A DNA stretch of 15,971 bases from SAR324 cluster bacterium. Its GTDB lineage: Bacteria > SAR324 > NAC60-12. The DNA is taken from positions 1 to 15,971 of the forward strand of contig JAKUUF010000025.1 of NCBI GenBank assembly GCA_022448705.1, written 5' to 3'. Made by a program: the position numbers and the translations under genes. The notes below the pieces were generated by a model. It searched no databases and was not told where the DNA came from. It saw only the letters and a program-made list of their open reading frames with translations. Shown piece after piece: positions 8,638 to 15,593 of the stretch (position 1 is its first letter; each line of letters begins with the position of its first letter).

Positions 8638-10260
8638 CTATATTTGTTTTGCCTGTTCTCGCAAGACAGATTTACGTATTTTTCCTGTTGAAGTTTTTGG
8701 AAGCTCACTGAATACAATTTTTTTCGGAACCTTAAATCCTGCCAGCCTGGAACGGCAAAACTTTATCACTTCTTTTTCCTGGACAGAGATACCTGATTTT
8801 AGCACCACAAAAGCACAAGGCGTTTCACCCCATTTATCATCCGGGCGAGCTACCACTGCCGCCTCAAGAATGTCCGGATGTTGGTATAGTACATTTTCAA
8901 TTTCAACACTGCTGATGTTTTCTCCTCCGGAAATAATTATATCTTTGCTTCTGTCTTTCAACTCAATATAGCCATCCGGATGAAGCACTCCAAGGTCCCC
9001 GGAGTGAAACCATCCGCCTGCAAAAGCCTGCTCAGTACCTTCCGGATTCTTGAGGTAGCCTTTCATCACGATGTTGCCTTTCATCAGAACCTCGCCCATT
9101 GTCTGGCCATCATCCGGGACAGGCTCCAGCGTTTCCGGGATTCCCACCATCAAACCTTCCAGCATGTGATAACGCACACCTTGTCTTCCTTTGAGCTGAG
9201 CTTGTGTTGTTTTATCTTTATCCGCCCATGACTCCTGCCATTGACAAACAACTGCTGGTCCATAAACTTCGGTAAGTCCGTAAACATGCGTCACATTAAA
9301 ACCTGCTTCTTCCATACTAGCAATTACAGTTGGCGGCGGCGGGGCTGCGGCAGTCATGATTTCAACTTTTTGCGTCAGTTCATAACGTTCTTCCTGTGAG
9401 GCATTGCAGATCGTATTCATCACAACAGGGGCACCACAAAGATGAGTAATCCCATGATCAGCAATTGATTTGTAAATGTTTTTTGCCGTTACTTTTCTCA
9501 GACATACATGAGTTCCTCCCAGCATGGTAATTGTCCAGGGGAAACACCAGCCGTTACAGTGAAACATTGGTAAAGTCCAGAGATATACCGGACGGTGAGG
9601 CATTTCCCAGGCTAACACATTTCCTGTTGCCAGCAGATAGGCACCGCGGCTGTGGTAAACAACTCCTTTAGGCTTTCCCGTGGTGCCGGAGGTAAAGTTT
9701 AGAGAAACCGATTGCCAGTCATCTTCCGGCAAAACAGGCTCAAATTCCGGATCTCCCTCCTTAAGAAATTCTTCATACTCCATTTCTCCCAGAAACTCCC
9801 CCGACTCAATTTCCGGATCATCTATGTCGATCACAATAATGTTATGTCTAACATTGGATAATGCCCGTTTAATGACTGAAGAAAATTCCCTGTCCGTAAG
9901 CAAAACCTTTGTTTCGGCATGCTCAAAAATGTATGACAGTGTTTCTGCTTCAAGACGAATATTAAGAGTGTTAAGTACTGCGCCGGTCATCAAAACACCA
10001 AAATGCGCTTCAAATATAGCGGGTATATTTGGGGCCATCACAGACACAGTATCACCTTTGCCTATGCCTTTTTTGCTCAGCGCAGAAGCAAGTCTGCGGC
10101 AGCGTGAGTACGTATCCGTCCAGGTCCAGCGTCTCTCACCATGAATTACAGATGTGCCTTGCTGATGAACCAAAGCAGATCTCGAGAGAAAAGAAATTGG
10201 TGAAAGTGGTGAATAGTTTGCTGATTGTCGGGGAAGGTCTGTTTCGAAAGGATTGGACAT
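8638..10260 (-). CDS. Acyl-CoA synthetase (AMP-forming), medium-chain/DmdB-like
   Basis: An ANL-superfamily ligase that activates a carboxylic acid with ATP and couples it to CoA. The 540-aa protein has the full motif set: P-loop TSGTTGKPKG (190-199), PMFHCNGWCFPW (231-242), YGLTE (327-331), GWFHSGD (416-422), the hinge region KDRSKDIIISGGENIS, and the C-terminal catalytic lysine K527 in STGKIRK. The FHCNGW block and overall length are common in the group containing 3-methylmercaptopropionate-CoA ligase (DmdB) and medium-chain acyl-CoA ligases; the substrate cannot be read from sequence. The ATG at 10258-10260 is preceded by an A-run without a clear Shine-Dalgarno. It is divergent from the MetE-like gene and upstream of pgk. 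Confidence 0.9.
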   Translation of the reverse strand: MSNPFETDLPRQSANYSPLSPISFLSRSALVHQQGTSVIHGERRWTWTDTYSRCRRLASALSKKGIGKGDTVSVMAPNIPAIFEAHFGVLMTGAVLNTLNIRLEAETLSYIFEHAETKVLLTDREFSSVIKRALSNVRHNIIVIDIDDPEIESGEFLGEMEYEEFLKEGDPEFEPVLPEDDWQSVSLNFTSGTTGKPKGVVYHSRGAYLLATGNVLAWEMPHRPVYLWTLPMFHCNGWCFPWTITMLGGTHVCLRKVTAKNIYKSIADHGITHLCGAPVVMNTICNASQEERYELTQKVEIMTAAAPPPPTVIASMEEAGFNVTHVYGLTEVYGPAVVCQWQESWADKDKTTQAQLKGRQGVRYHMLEGLMVGIPETLEPVPDDGQTMGEVLMKGNIVMKGYLKNPEGTEQAFAGGWFHSGDLGVLHPDGYIELKDRSKDIIISGGENISSVEIENVLYQHPDILEAAVVARPDDKWGETPCAFVVLKSGISVQEKEVIKFCRSRLAGFKVPKKIVFSELPKTSTGKIRKSVLREQAKQI

Positions 10261-10513
10261 TTTTTTGATGCTGAATGAAAGTTGACAATTGTATTGTACT
10301 CTTTTTTTCAGTTAAAAAATATAAAATCGAGAATTTGGATTGAAGCAATTTCAGCAAATTTTTGAAAATTCTATTTAAGTAAATATACTTTTCACAATTG
10401 TTTTTTCTACAGAAATAACTGTGAACTTGCCCAGGTTTATAAAATAAGAAATAAATTGGAACAAAATTTTAAACAAACTATAATTGATTCCTCTTAAATA
10501 ATTTGACTGCTTG

Positions 10514-10519
10514 TATAAT
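10514..10519 (+). promoter_or_regulatory. Candidate -10 element (TATAAT) for the MetE-like operon
   Basis: An exact TATAAT about 90 bases before the MetE-like start, immediately preceded by TG. No -35 box stands at the usual 16-18 base spacing; TTGATT at 10484-10489 is 24 bases away. In such AT-rich sequence an exact TATAAT can arise by chance. Confidence 0.3.
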
Positions 10520-10537
10520 AAAAAGAATACTCACAAA

Positions 10538-10621
10538 ATGAGTTGTCAAATTATTAGCTTATTTGTGCAAAAAGATCAATCAATTAACTTCCTCCAGCGG
10601 AAGAATATATGGGATTACTAA
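10538..10621 (+). CDS. Possible 27-aa leader ORF overlapping the MetE-like start
   Basis: ATG at 10538 opens a 27-codon frame that begins MSCQIISLFVQ, ends in NIWDY, and stops at TAA 10619-10621, overlapping the first four codons of the MetE-like gene in another frame. It begins about 19 bases after the candidate TATAAT. It contains no run of Met codons, so it is not an obvious methionine attenuation peptide. Its ribosome-binding site is weak and random ORFs of this length are common. Confidence 0.2.
   Translation: MSCQIISLFVQKDQSINFLQRKNIWDY
10588..10603 (+). promoter_or_regulatory. Hairpin covering the ribosome-binding site of the MetE-like gene
   Basis: CTTCC (10588-10592) pairs with GGAAG (10599-10603) around a 6-base loop. 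GGAAG is the apparent Shine-Dalgarno, 5 bases before the ATG at 10609, and it supports that start. The stem would sequester it, so translation could be tuned by this hairpin or by ribosomes passing through the overlapping leader ORF. The stem is only 5 bp. Confidence 0.4.
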
Positions 10622-11658
10622 CAACTACGATTGGAGCCTATCCTAAACCAGATTATGTAAATTTGCCGGATTGGTTTGATGACCTGGACACATCCGAGCC
10701 GACTGAAGGCTGGGCTGAAGCGATGGAAGCAATGGGTAAAGATGCAGAAAGCATTATCGAAAAAGGTACCCATGAAGCTGTCAGAGACCAGGTTGATGCA
10801 GGAATCGATATTCCTACTGATGGTGAAATTGCCCGTGAAAACTACATACACTACCACTGTCGACATCTTGAAGGAATGGACTTTGTGAATCTTACTGAAA
10901 AAACGTTGCGTACAGGTAATTACTCTTCCTTTTTACCAACTGTTAGGGGTCCTGTAAAGCCGCGGAAGATGTTCCTTGCACAAGACTGGAAACGTGCACA
11001 AAAAGCCACTGACAAACCGGTAAAAATCACAATGCCTGGCCCGCTGACAGTTTCAGATACAGTTGTTGATGAATACTATGGCAATCACAAAGATTTCGGC
11101 AAAGCAATCTCGGAAGCACTCAATCAGGAAGTACACAGCCTTGCAAATGCAGGGTGCAGATATATTCAAATTGACGAACCGCTCTTTGCCCGTTATCCGG
11201 AAAACGCAATAGAATTTGGAGTGGAAAATCTGGAGCGTGCCTTCCATAATTGTCCGGAAAATGTTACCCGTACAGTTCATATCTGCTGCGGCTATCCGGA
11301 TAAAATTGATAAGGATGATTATCCAAAGGCTCCGAGAGAATCATATTTTAAAATTGCTGAAGCTATGGAAAACTCTTCCGTAATGGCCATATCACTGGAA
11401 GATGCACACCGTTATAACGACTTAAAACTGCTGGAAATTTTTAAGAATACCACAATTATTTTTGGAGTTGTTGCAATTGCAAAATCTCGTGTTGAGTCGG
11501 TGGATGAAATCCGAAATCGTCTGACGGACGCACTGGAACACATCGACTCAAACAGGCTTATTGCAGCACCTGACTGCGGGCTTGGGATTTTAGGGAAAGA
11601 ACTGGCTTTCAGGAAATTAAAAAATTTATCTGAAGCAGCACATTCAATTGAAACATAA
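10609..11658 (+). CDS. Cobalamin-independent methionine synthase-like methyltransferase (MetE catalytic half only)
   Basis: A 349-aa protein of the UROD/MetE-like TIM-barrel fold that corresponds to the C-terminal catalytic half of MetE (about 750 aa in E. coli) and lacks the N-terminal barrel. The zinc ligands of MetE are all present: H224 and C226 (VHIC), E264 (ISLED) and C323 (PDCGL), along with IDEP (188-191) and DGEIAREN (71-78). It should therefore bind zinc and activate a thiol, probably homocysteine, for methyl transfer. The methyl donor is uncertain, because N-terminally truncated relatives include folate-independent methionine synthases and epoxyalkane:CoM transferase. No DUF1852 (MesX) gene, the partner of MesD-type enzymes, is nearby. 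GGAAG precedes the start. kdsA begins 8 bases after the stop, so the two are probably cotranscribed. Confidence 0.82.
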   Translation: MGLLTTTIGAYPKPDYVNLPDWFDDLDTSEPTEGWAEAMEAMGKDAESIIEKGTHEAVRDQVDAGIDIPTDGEIARENYIHYHCRHLEGMDFVNLTEKTLRTGNYSSFLPTVRGPVKPRKMFLAQDWKRAQKATDKPVKITMPGPLTVSDTVVDEYYGNHKDFGKAISEALNQEVHSLANAGCRYIQIDEPLFARYPENAIEFGVENLERAFHNCPENVTRTVHICCGYPDKIDKDDYPKAPRESYFKIAEAMENSSVMAISLEDAHRYNDLKLLEIFKNTTIIFGVVAIAKSRVESVDEIRNRLTDALEHIDSNRLIAAPDCGLGILGKELAFRKLKNLSEAAHSIET

Positions 11659-11666
11659 ACAAAAGA

Positions 11667-12515
11667 ATGAGCGCCCAAAAAACAATTTCTGTCAATGATA
11701 TCAGTCTGTGCAATGAAAATTCATTTGTGCTGATTGGCGGTTTAAATGTGCTCGAAACTAAGGACTTGGCTTTGAAAGTTGCAGAAACTTTCAGGGAAGT
11801 TACCAGTCGTCTCCAGATTCCTTATATTTTCAAAGCCTCTTTCGACAAAGCAAACCGCTCCTCCATGGATTCATTCAGAGGGCCTGGAATGGAAGAAGGT
11901 CTGCGGATACTTGAAGAGGTAAAACAAGCATTTGAAATACCGATCCTGACAGATATTCACGAACCTCAGCAGGCCGAACCTGCCGCAGAAGTAGCCGATG
12001 TTCTTCAGCTGCCGGCGTTTCTGTCACGCCAAACTGATCTGGTTTCTGCATTGGCAAAAACAAAGGCTGTGATAAATATAAAAAAAGCACAGTTTTTATC
12101 TCCGGAAGAAATGGGTAACATAATAAAGAAATTCGAAGTTTCCGGAAACAAAAAGCTGATTCTTTGCGAACGCGGTACAAGCTTCGGCTACAACAATTTA
12201 GTGGTCGATATGCTTGGTTTTAAAGTGATGAAAAAATTTGGCTATCCGCTGGTATTTGACGTGACTCATTCTCTGCAGATCCCTGGCGGACTGGGCAACT
12301 CAGCTGCAGGACGAAGGGAATCCATACTTGAACTGGGATTGGCAGGCTTGTCTCAAAAAATTGCAGGTCTGTTTCTGGAGGCACATCCAGACCCTGACAA
12401 AGCACTTTGCGACGGGCCCAGCGCCCTGAGGCTGGATCAGCTTGAACCATTCTTGGAACAGATGAAGGCAGTTGATGAACTGGTAAAGTCGTTTGAAACA
12501 CTGGACACAGCATAA
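11667..12515 (+). CDS. kdsA: 3-deoxy-8-phosphooctulonate (KDO-8-P) synthase
   Basis: KdsA condenses phosphoenolpyruvate with arabinose 5-phosphate to form KDO 8-phosphate for the LPS inner core. The 282-aa protein follows E. coli KdsA nearly end to end: GGLNVLE (24-30), FKASFDKANRSS, SFRGPGMEEG, ILTDIHEP, QLPAFLSRQTDL, INIKKAQF, MLGFKVMKK, FDVTHSLQ, EAHPDPD and CDGPSAL. Asn27 stands where metal-dependent enzymes carry Cys, so this is predicted to be the metal-independent class. It starts 8 bases after the MetE-like stop with only a weak A-rich ribosome-binding site, and GFA follows after 24 bases. The usual KDO partners (kdsB, kdsD, pyrG) are not in the window. Its presence is the main evidence for a Gram-negative host. 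Confidence 0.97.
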   Translation: MSAQKTISVNDISLCNENSFVLIGGLNVLETKDLALKVAETFREVTSRLQIPYIFKASFDKANRSSMDSFRGPGMEEGLRILEEVKQAFEIPILTDIHEPQQAEPAAEVADVLQLPAFLSRQTDLVSALAKTKAVINIKKAQFLSPEEMGNIIKKFEVSGNKKLILCERGTSFGYNNLVVDMLGFKVMKKFGYPLVFDVTHSLQIPGGLGNSAAGRRESILELGLAGLSQKIAGLFLEAHPDPDKALCDGPSALRLDQLEPFLEQMKAVDELVKSFETLDTA

Positions 12516-12539
12516 AAAAATACAAATCAAAAGAAAGAA

Positions 12540-12899
12540 ATGTCAAAAGAATATCAAGGAGGCTGCCACTGTGGTGCCGTCAGATTTACATATTCAGGTG
12601 AGGAAATTCGAAAGGGAGTTTACTGTAATTGTTCAATTTGCGTGCGTAAAGGGGCCTTGATGAACACAGAGCCTATTTCTCCGGCAAACTTAAAAATTGA
12701 ATTCAAAAATGATGCTTTGGGCCTATATGAATTCGGTACGAAAACTGCCAAGCACCATTTCTGCAAACGCTGTGGAATATATACATTCCACCAGACCCGA
12801 AGCCAACCCGGATTTTACCGAATTAATATAGGCTGTATAGAAGGGATAGACCCATTCTCCCTGGAGACGGATCTTTTTGACGGTAAAAATCTGCTCTGA
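12540..12899 (+). CDS. GFA/CENP-V family zinc-binding protein
   Basis: A 119-aa protein of the glutathione-dependent formaldehyde-activating enzyme (GFA)/CENP-V fold. Three cysteine clusters typical of the family are visible: GCHCG (C9, C11), CNCSIC (C29, C31, C34) and FCKRCG (C74, C77), arranged to bind two zinc ions. Most family members are small proteins of unproven substrate; the formaldehyde-glutathione activity should not be assumed. It is the third gene after the MetE-like gene and kdsA. Its TGA (12897-12899) directly abuts the stop codon of the convergent TPR gene at 12900. The family is secure and the role unknown. Confidence 0.87.
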   Translation: MSKEYQGGCHCGAVRFTYSGEEIRKGVYCNCSICVRKGALMNTEPISPANLKIEFKNDALGLYEFGTKTAKHHFCKRCGIYTFHQTRSQPGFYRINIGCIEGIDPFSLETDLFDGKNLL

Positions 12900-14219
12900 T
12901 TATTCTGATTCCATTTTCCTTATAAGCGAGCGCGCCTTATGCTGCCAATATGCCACAGGAAAATTTTGTCTGAGAAATTTATGTAATGCTTCATTGGCCT
13001 CCATGTTGCGCCCCTGCTGTTTGTACAATTGGGCCAACACAAAATTGCTGAAAGGATAGACTCCCGGGAATTCCTGCTGCAGTTCCATCAGGTCCCGAAT
13101 CCCCCCTTCATATTCGTCATGCTCCGGACTGTATTTCAGAAGTGACTCATATGCATCATATGCACTTTTATAAGTACCCTGTTTAATGTAAGCAATACCC
13201 ATGTTCATGCGTGCATAATTTAATTCCGGGTTCATAGCCAATGCCTTCAGGCTGTTATCAACAGAAGAGGCATAATCTCCAAGCAAATAGTAACCCCAGC
13301 CTAAATTTCCATATAAATAAGGATCCTCACCATAACGCAGCGCGTTTTCATAAGATTCAATTGAATTTCGGACATCTTTCAAAACATACTGTGCAAGACC
13401 ATCAGGCTGAAGCTTATAACCTTTATAGTAATGAACTGTACCTAAATCCTGATACAATTGCTCCATCTGTTCAGGAGATTCTGCATAATAAAGCCCTTCT
13501 TTCAAAGTAGTAAGTGCTTCATCATATTCACGTGCTTCAAACAGTCCCCTGCCTGTCAAGGCATAATAATCTGTGGGACCTCCCCTGAAATGAGGACTTC
13601 GGGCAAGCTCAAGCCAGCGCTTCAATTTTTCCTGAATCTTATCAACTGGGACTTCTTTTTCTCTTTCAAAAAGATTTTTAAATTTTTGCTTGAGCAATGG
13701 CCACAATTCCTCTGCTCCAAAACGACGGCTCAATGAGTGTTTCACCGGACGTCCTGTATCCCACCACTCATCCCAGAATGAAAGTTCCCCTGCAGAAGAA
13801 CGTAATGTTGTAAATTGAAATAGTTCAGGCTCTCTTTCAAACAAAGAAAAAATAATCACATAGAAACTTACCGCCACAATTAAAATTGATCCAACTGTTT
13901 GCAGACGTAATCTTTTTAAATTTAGAGAAACTGATTCCGATGGCTTGGCGACTTCTCTGTTTCCGGAAAGATTATCCGCTTTTTTCCAGGCCAGTTCTGC
14001 AGCCTGTTTTTGATTCACATTAAAAAAACGGTTTCCAAGGCGGTAGAATTGTTCTGCAAGTACATCTCCCGTTGCAGAACACTTTTGCAGTATTTTTTGA
14101 GCATCATTGTAATTTCCTGAATTTACTGTTTCCTCAGAAACAATGGATTCATCAAGATTAGAAGTCTTAAACTCAGGTGGTTCTTTAATGTTCCGTCTCA
14201 TATTGAGTTTTCCATTCAT
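12900..14219 (-). CDS. Membrane-anchored tetratricopeptide-repeat protein
   Basis: A 439-aa protein with a cytoplasmic N-terminal part that includes a TPR-like helical pair (about 33-85), one membrane segment (about 109-127, SILIVAVSFYVIIFSLF), and a long region after it carrying several TPR units (about 215-400; for example YGNLGWGYYLLGDYASSVDN and MNMGIAYIKQGTYKSAYDAY). TPR arrays mediate protein-protein contacts; no enzymatic motif is seen. The ATG at 14219 lies inside the end of the DUF2062 gene (35-base overlap). A second ATG six codons later, at 14201, still overlaps by 17 bases, and I cannot tell which is used. Translational coupling to DUF2062 is likely. No homologue is recognised by name. 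Confidence 0.8.
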   Translation of the reverse strand: MNGKLNMRRNIKEPPEFKTSNLDESIVSEETVNSGNYNDAQKILQKCSATGDVLAEQFYRLGNRFFNVNQKQAAELAWKKADNLSGNREVAKPSESVSLNLKRLRLQTVGSILIVAVSFYVIIFSLFEREPELFQFTTLRSSAGELSFWDEWWDTGRPVKHSLSRRFGAEELWPLLKQKFKNLFEREKEVPVDKIQEKLKRWLELARSPHFRGGPTDYYALTGRGLFEAREYDEALTTLKEGLYYAESPEQMEQLYQDLGTVHYYKGYKLQPDGLAQYVLKDVRNSIESYENALRYGEDPYLYGNLGWGYYLLGDYASSVDNSLKALAMNPELNYARMNMGIAYIKQGTYKSAYDAYESLLKYSPEHDEYEGGIRDLMELQQEFPGVYPFSNFVLAQLYKQQGRNMEANEALHKFLRQNFPVAYWQHKARSLIRKMESE

Positions 14220-14754
14220 CGTAGCTTATGCCTTCAAGACGGGCATTACTTTTTCGGTGCGAAGTAACTAAATACTTTGTTATGTAGTAACTGATTATGG
14301 AAAATGGCACTGCATAAACAAAACCTCCTATAACCATTGGCCAGCCAAGGTCAACCAGCAAGAAACGTGTACCTTCGGCTATTTGGTCCATCATATCTCC
14401 TGTTTGTGAAATTCTGCCAAGTGATTCGGCAAAATGTTGGTAAGAAAGTCCATGCTGAATGTCAAACACCAAGTAACCAGTGACTAAAAATAAATAATAC
14501 ATCGGCACCATTGTCAAAGGATTCGAAATCCAGACCATAGCCACCCCCACCGGCAAATTGAAATGACTGCCGAATACATAGCGGTAGATAGTCCAGACAA
14601 TTGCCACAAGATACATCTGCACTCCAACTGTGGGAGTTAGGCCCATGAAAATACCGACAGCAACTCCAAGACTTACCTCTGATACAGGTGCCCTTGAATG
14701 CAAAACAGGATTGATAAATTTTTCCCTGATATACTTAGCTATTTTTTTTTTCAT
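14185..14754 (-). CDS. DUF2062 family membrane protein
   Basis: A 189-aa protein with the DUF2062 hallmarks: a basic N-terminus, SLGVAVGIFMGLTPTVGVQ (28-46) and WISNPLTMVPMYYLFLVTGY (75-94), then a third hydrophobic block (about 137-160). The family is widespread and its biochemical role is not established; members often lie near envelope or glycan genes. The start codon is followed by ten consecutive A (plus-strand T-run 14742-14751), a slippage-prone tract right at codons 2-5. The start is separated from the gloA stop by one base, and the 3' end overlaps the TPR gene, so the three are almost certainly one operon. Confidence 0.87.
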   Translation of the reverse strand: MKKKIAKYIREKFINPVLHSRAPVSEVSLGVAVGIFMGLTPTVGVQMYLVAIVWTIYRYVFGSHFNLPVGVAMVWISNPLTMVPMYYLFLVTGYLVFDIQHGLSYQHFAESLGRISQTGDMMDQIAEGTRFLLVDLGWPMVIGGFVYAVPFSIISYYITKYLVTSHRKSNARLEGISYDEWKTQYETEH

Positions 14755-14755
14755 T

Positions 14756-15175
14756 CTACCATTTACCCTGGTTTTTCATTGAGGCCCAAGGCTCTTTAAT
14801 AGGTAATGCATCGCCATTTTGCAGTAATTCAATTGAGATTTGATCTGGACTACGTATGAAAGCCATTCTTCCGTCCCTTGGTGGACGTAGAATTGTTACA
14901 CCATCCCTGCTCAATTTCTCACAAAAATCATATATATTATCAACTCCGTATGCAACGTGTCCAAAATTATCTCCTCCACTGTAGGGTTCAGCTTTCCCCC
15001 AATTGTATGTCAATTCCAGAGGAGGATCATTTTCATCAGCGGCAATAAAAACAAGGGTGTATTCCCCTTCAGGAACCTCCTTGCGCCTGACTTCTTTCAT
15101 TCCAAGTTTGTTGATGAAAAAATCCAGTGCAGTATCCAGGTTTTGAACACGTATCATGGTATGCAAATATTTCAT
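14756..15175 (-). CDS. gloA: Lactoylglutathione lyase (glyoxalase I), VOC family
   Basis: GloA isomerises the methylglyoxal-glutathione hemithioacetal to S-lactoylglutathione. The 139-aa protein has the four metal ligands in the expected places: H5 (MKYLH), E54 (LELTYNWG), H73 (FGHVAYGV) and E116 (ISIELLQN), matching H5, E56, H74 and E122 of the E. coli enzyme. ELTYNWG and FGHVAYGV are strong GloA signatures, and the length is close to the 135 aa of E. coli. Its ATG overlaps, by ATGA, the stop of an upstream frame that looks like a decayed small gene, and DUF2062 follows after one base. Confidence 0.93.
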   Translation of the reverse strand: MKYLHTMIRVQNLDTALDFFINKLGMKEVRRKEVPEGEYTLVFIAADENDPPLELTYNWGKAEPYSGGDNFGHVAYGVDNIYDFCEKLSRDGVTILRPPRDGRMAFIRSPDQISIELLQNGDALPIKEPWASMKNQGKW

Positions 15176-15398
15176 TCTGACCTATTAATTATGATTGTTT
15201 TCCAGACCAGCTGGCACAGTATGTTTTCTTGCTCAGGTGCGTCAATTATTACCTGTACATTAACCTTAATGCAAGTTTGGGATGATCCTTCAAGAATTTC
15301 ATATTTTAATGCAGGAATGGATTCAACAAATGTTTGATAAGCAGCATCATGTTTACAATAATTAATTCAGCATTTGTAAAACCCTATTTTTTAAGCAT
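15172..15398 (-). pseudogene. Decayed small gene upstream of and overlapping gloA
   Basis: On the minus strand a frame with no stop runs from 15366 to TGA at 15172-15174, 64 codons ending in KTIIINRSE, and its stop overlaps the gloA start as ATGA. Codon choice looks like a real gene (HDAAYQTFVESIPALKYE, then CIKVNVQVIIDAPEQ), but the frame contains no ATG, GTG or TTG start. Upstream, ATG at 15396-15398 has a good GGAG (15406-15409) 7 bases away and reads MLKK, TAG, then GFTNAELIIV; one inserted A near 15354 would join this to the open frame. So a gene of about 75 codons appears broken by one nonsense codon and one frameshift, or mis-sequenced at A-runs. Product not recognised. Confidence 0.45.
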
Positions 15399-15591
15399 TT
15401 TAATTCTCCAAAGACATTATAAGTATTTGAAACACGGGACTGCCAAACTTGCACATGGTTAATGTTATGTATAAATTGACACGTGGCAAACTCTTATAGA
15501 GTCTTCAAAAAAGGACTGACATTAAGATTAAATGCTTTTAAAGAATTCTACTTTCATTTGAAATTTCAACATCCTTTTATAGATTAAATCT
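15399..15591. promoter_or_regulatory. Divergent leader between the gloA operon and the calcium ATPase
   Basis: AT-rich sequence without a gene, expected to hold promoters for both directions. It contains a dyad ACTCT-tat-AGAGT (15490-15502), two stronger palindromes near its right end (separate entries), and a TTGACA at 15476-15481 that lacks a properly spaced -10. TGCCAAACT (15441-15449) and TGGCAAACT (15484-15492) are near-direct repeats 43 bases apart. No promoter can be assigned with confidence. Confidence 0.45.
15558..15569. repeat. Perfect 12-bp palindrome upstream of the calcium ATPase
   Basis: TTGAAATTTCAA is an exact palindrome 22 bases before the ATPase start, a size and position that suit a repressor operator. 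AT-rich sequence yields such palindromes by chance fairly often, so function is only suggested. Confidence 0.4.
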
Positions 15592-15593
15592 AT
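15579..15593. repeat. 15-base palindrome overlapping the calcium ATPase start codon
   Basis: ATAGATT-a-AATCTAT has perfect 7-base arms and includes the first two bases of the ATG (15592-15594). No Shine-Dalgarno is visible in front of this start. The element could be an operator or an RNA hairpin at the initiation site. Confidence 0.45.

Larger units (their letters stand above)
10261..10608. promoter_or_regulatory. AT-rich divergent intergenic region between acyl-CoA synthetase and MetE-like gene
   Basis: A 348-base, strongly AT-rich region that must hold promoters for both divergent genes. The palindrome ACAATTGT occurs twice (10285-10292 and 10394-10401), 109 bases apart, the first overlapping a TTGACA at 10282-10287. 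A TATAAT lies at 10514-10519, and a 27-codon ORF and a small hairpin sit directly before the MetE-like start (separate entries). I saw no recognisable SAM or cobalamin riboswitch core. On the minus side a TACAAT (plus-strand ATTGTA at 10289-10294) could be a -10 for the synthetase, but no matching -35 is evident. Confidence 0.5.

Noticed and set aside
8535..8717. 61-codon N-terminal extension of pgk
   Set aside because: It overlaps the 3' end of the acyl-CoA synthetase gene, is not PGK-like, and the start at 8534 gives a normal 401-aa protein.
10282..10310. TTGACA as a plus-strand -35 for the MetE-like gene
   Set aside because: The expected -10 position holds a T-run, and the site is more than 300 bases from the gene.
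10402..10608. SAM or cobalamin riboswitch before the MetE-like gene
   Set aside because: I found no conserved riboswitch core motif or long paired structure; only the short hairpin at 10588-10603 is visible.
14957..15337. Plus-strand open frame of 126 codons across the gloA start and upstream region
   Set aside because: It is antisense to gloA and to the coding-like minus-strand frame upstream of it, and its translation resembles no protein; treated as a shadow.
15476..15500. TTGACA with downstream TATAGA as a promoter for the calcium ATPase
   Set aside because: The spacer is only 13 bases, too short for a standard sigma-70 promoter.
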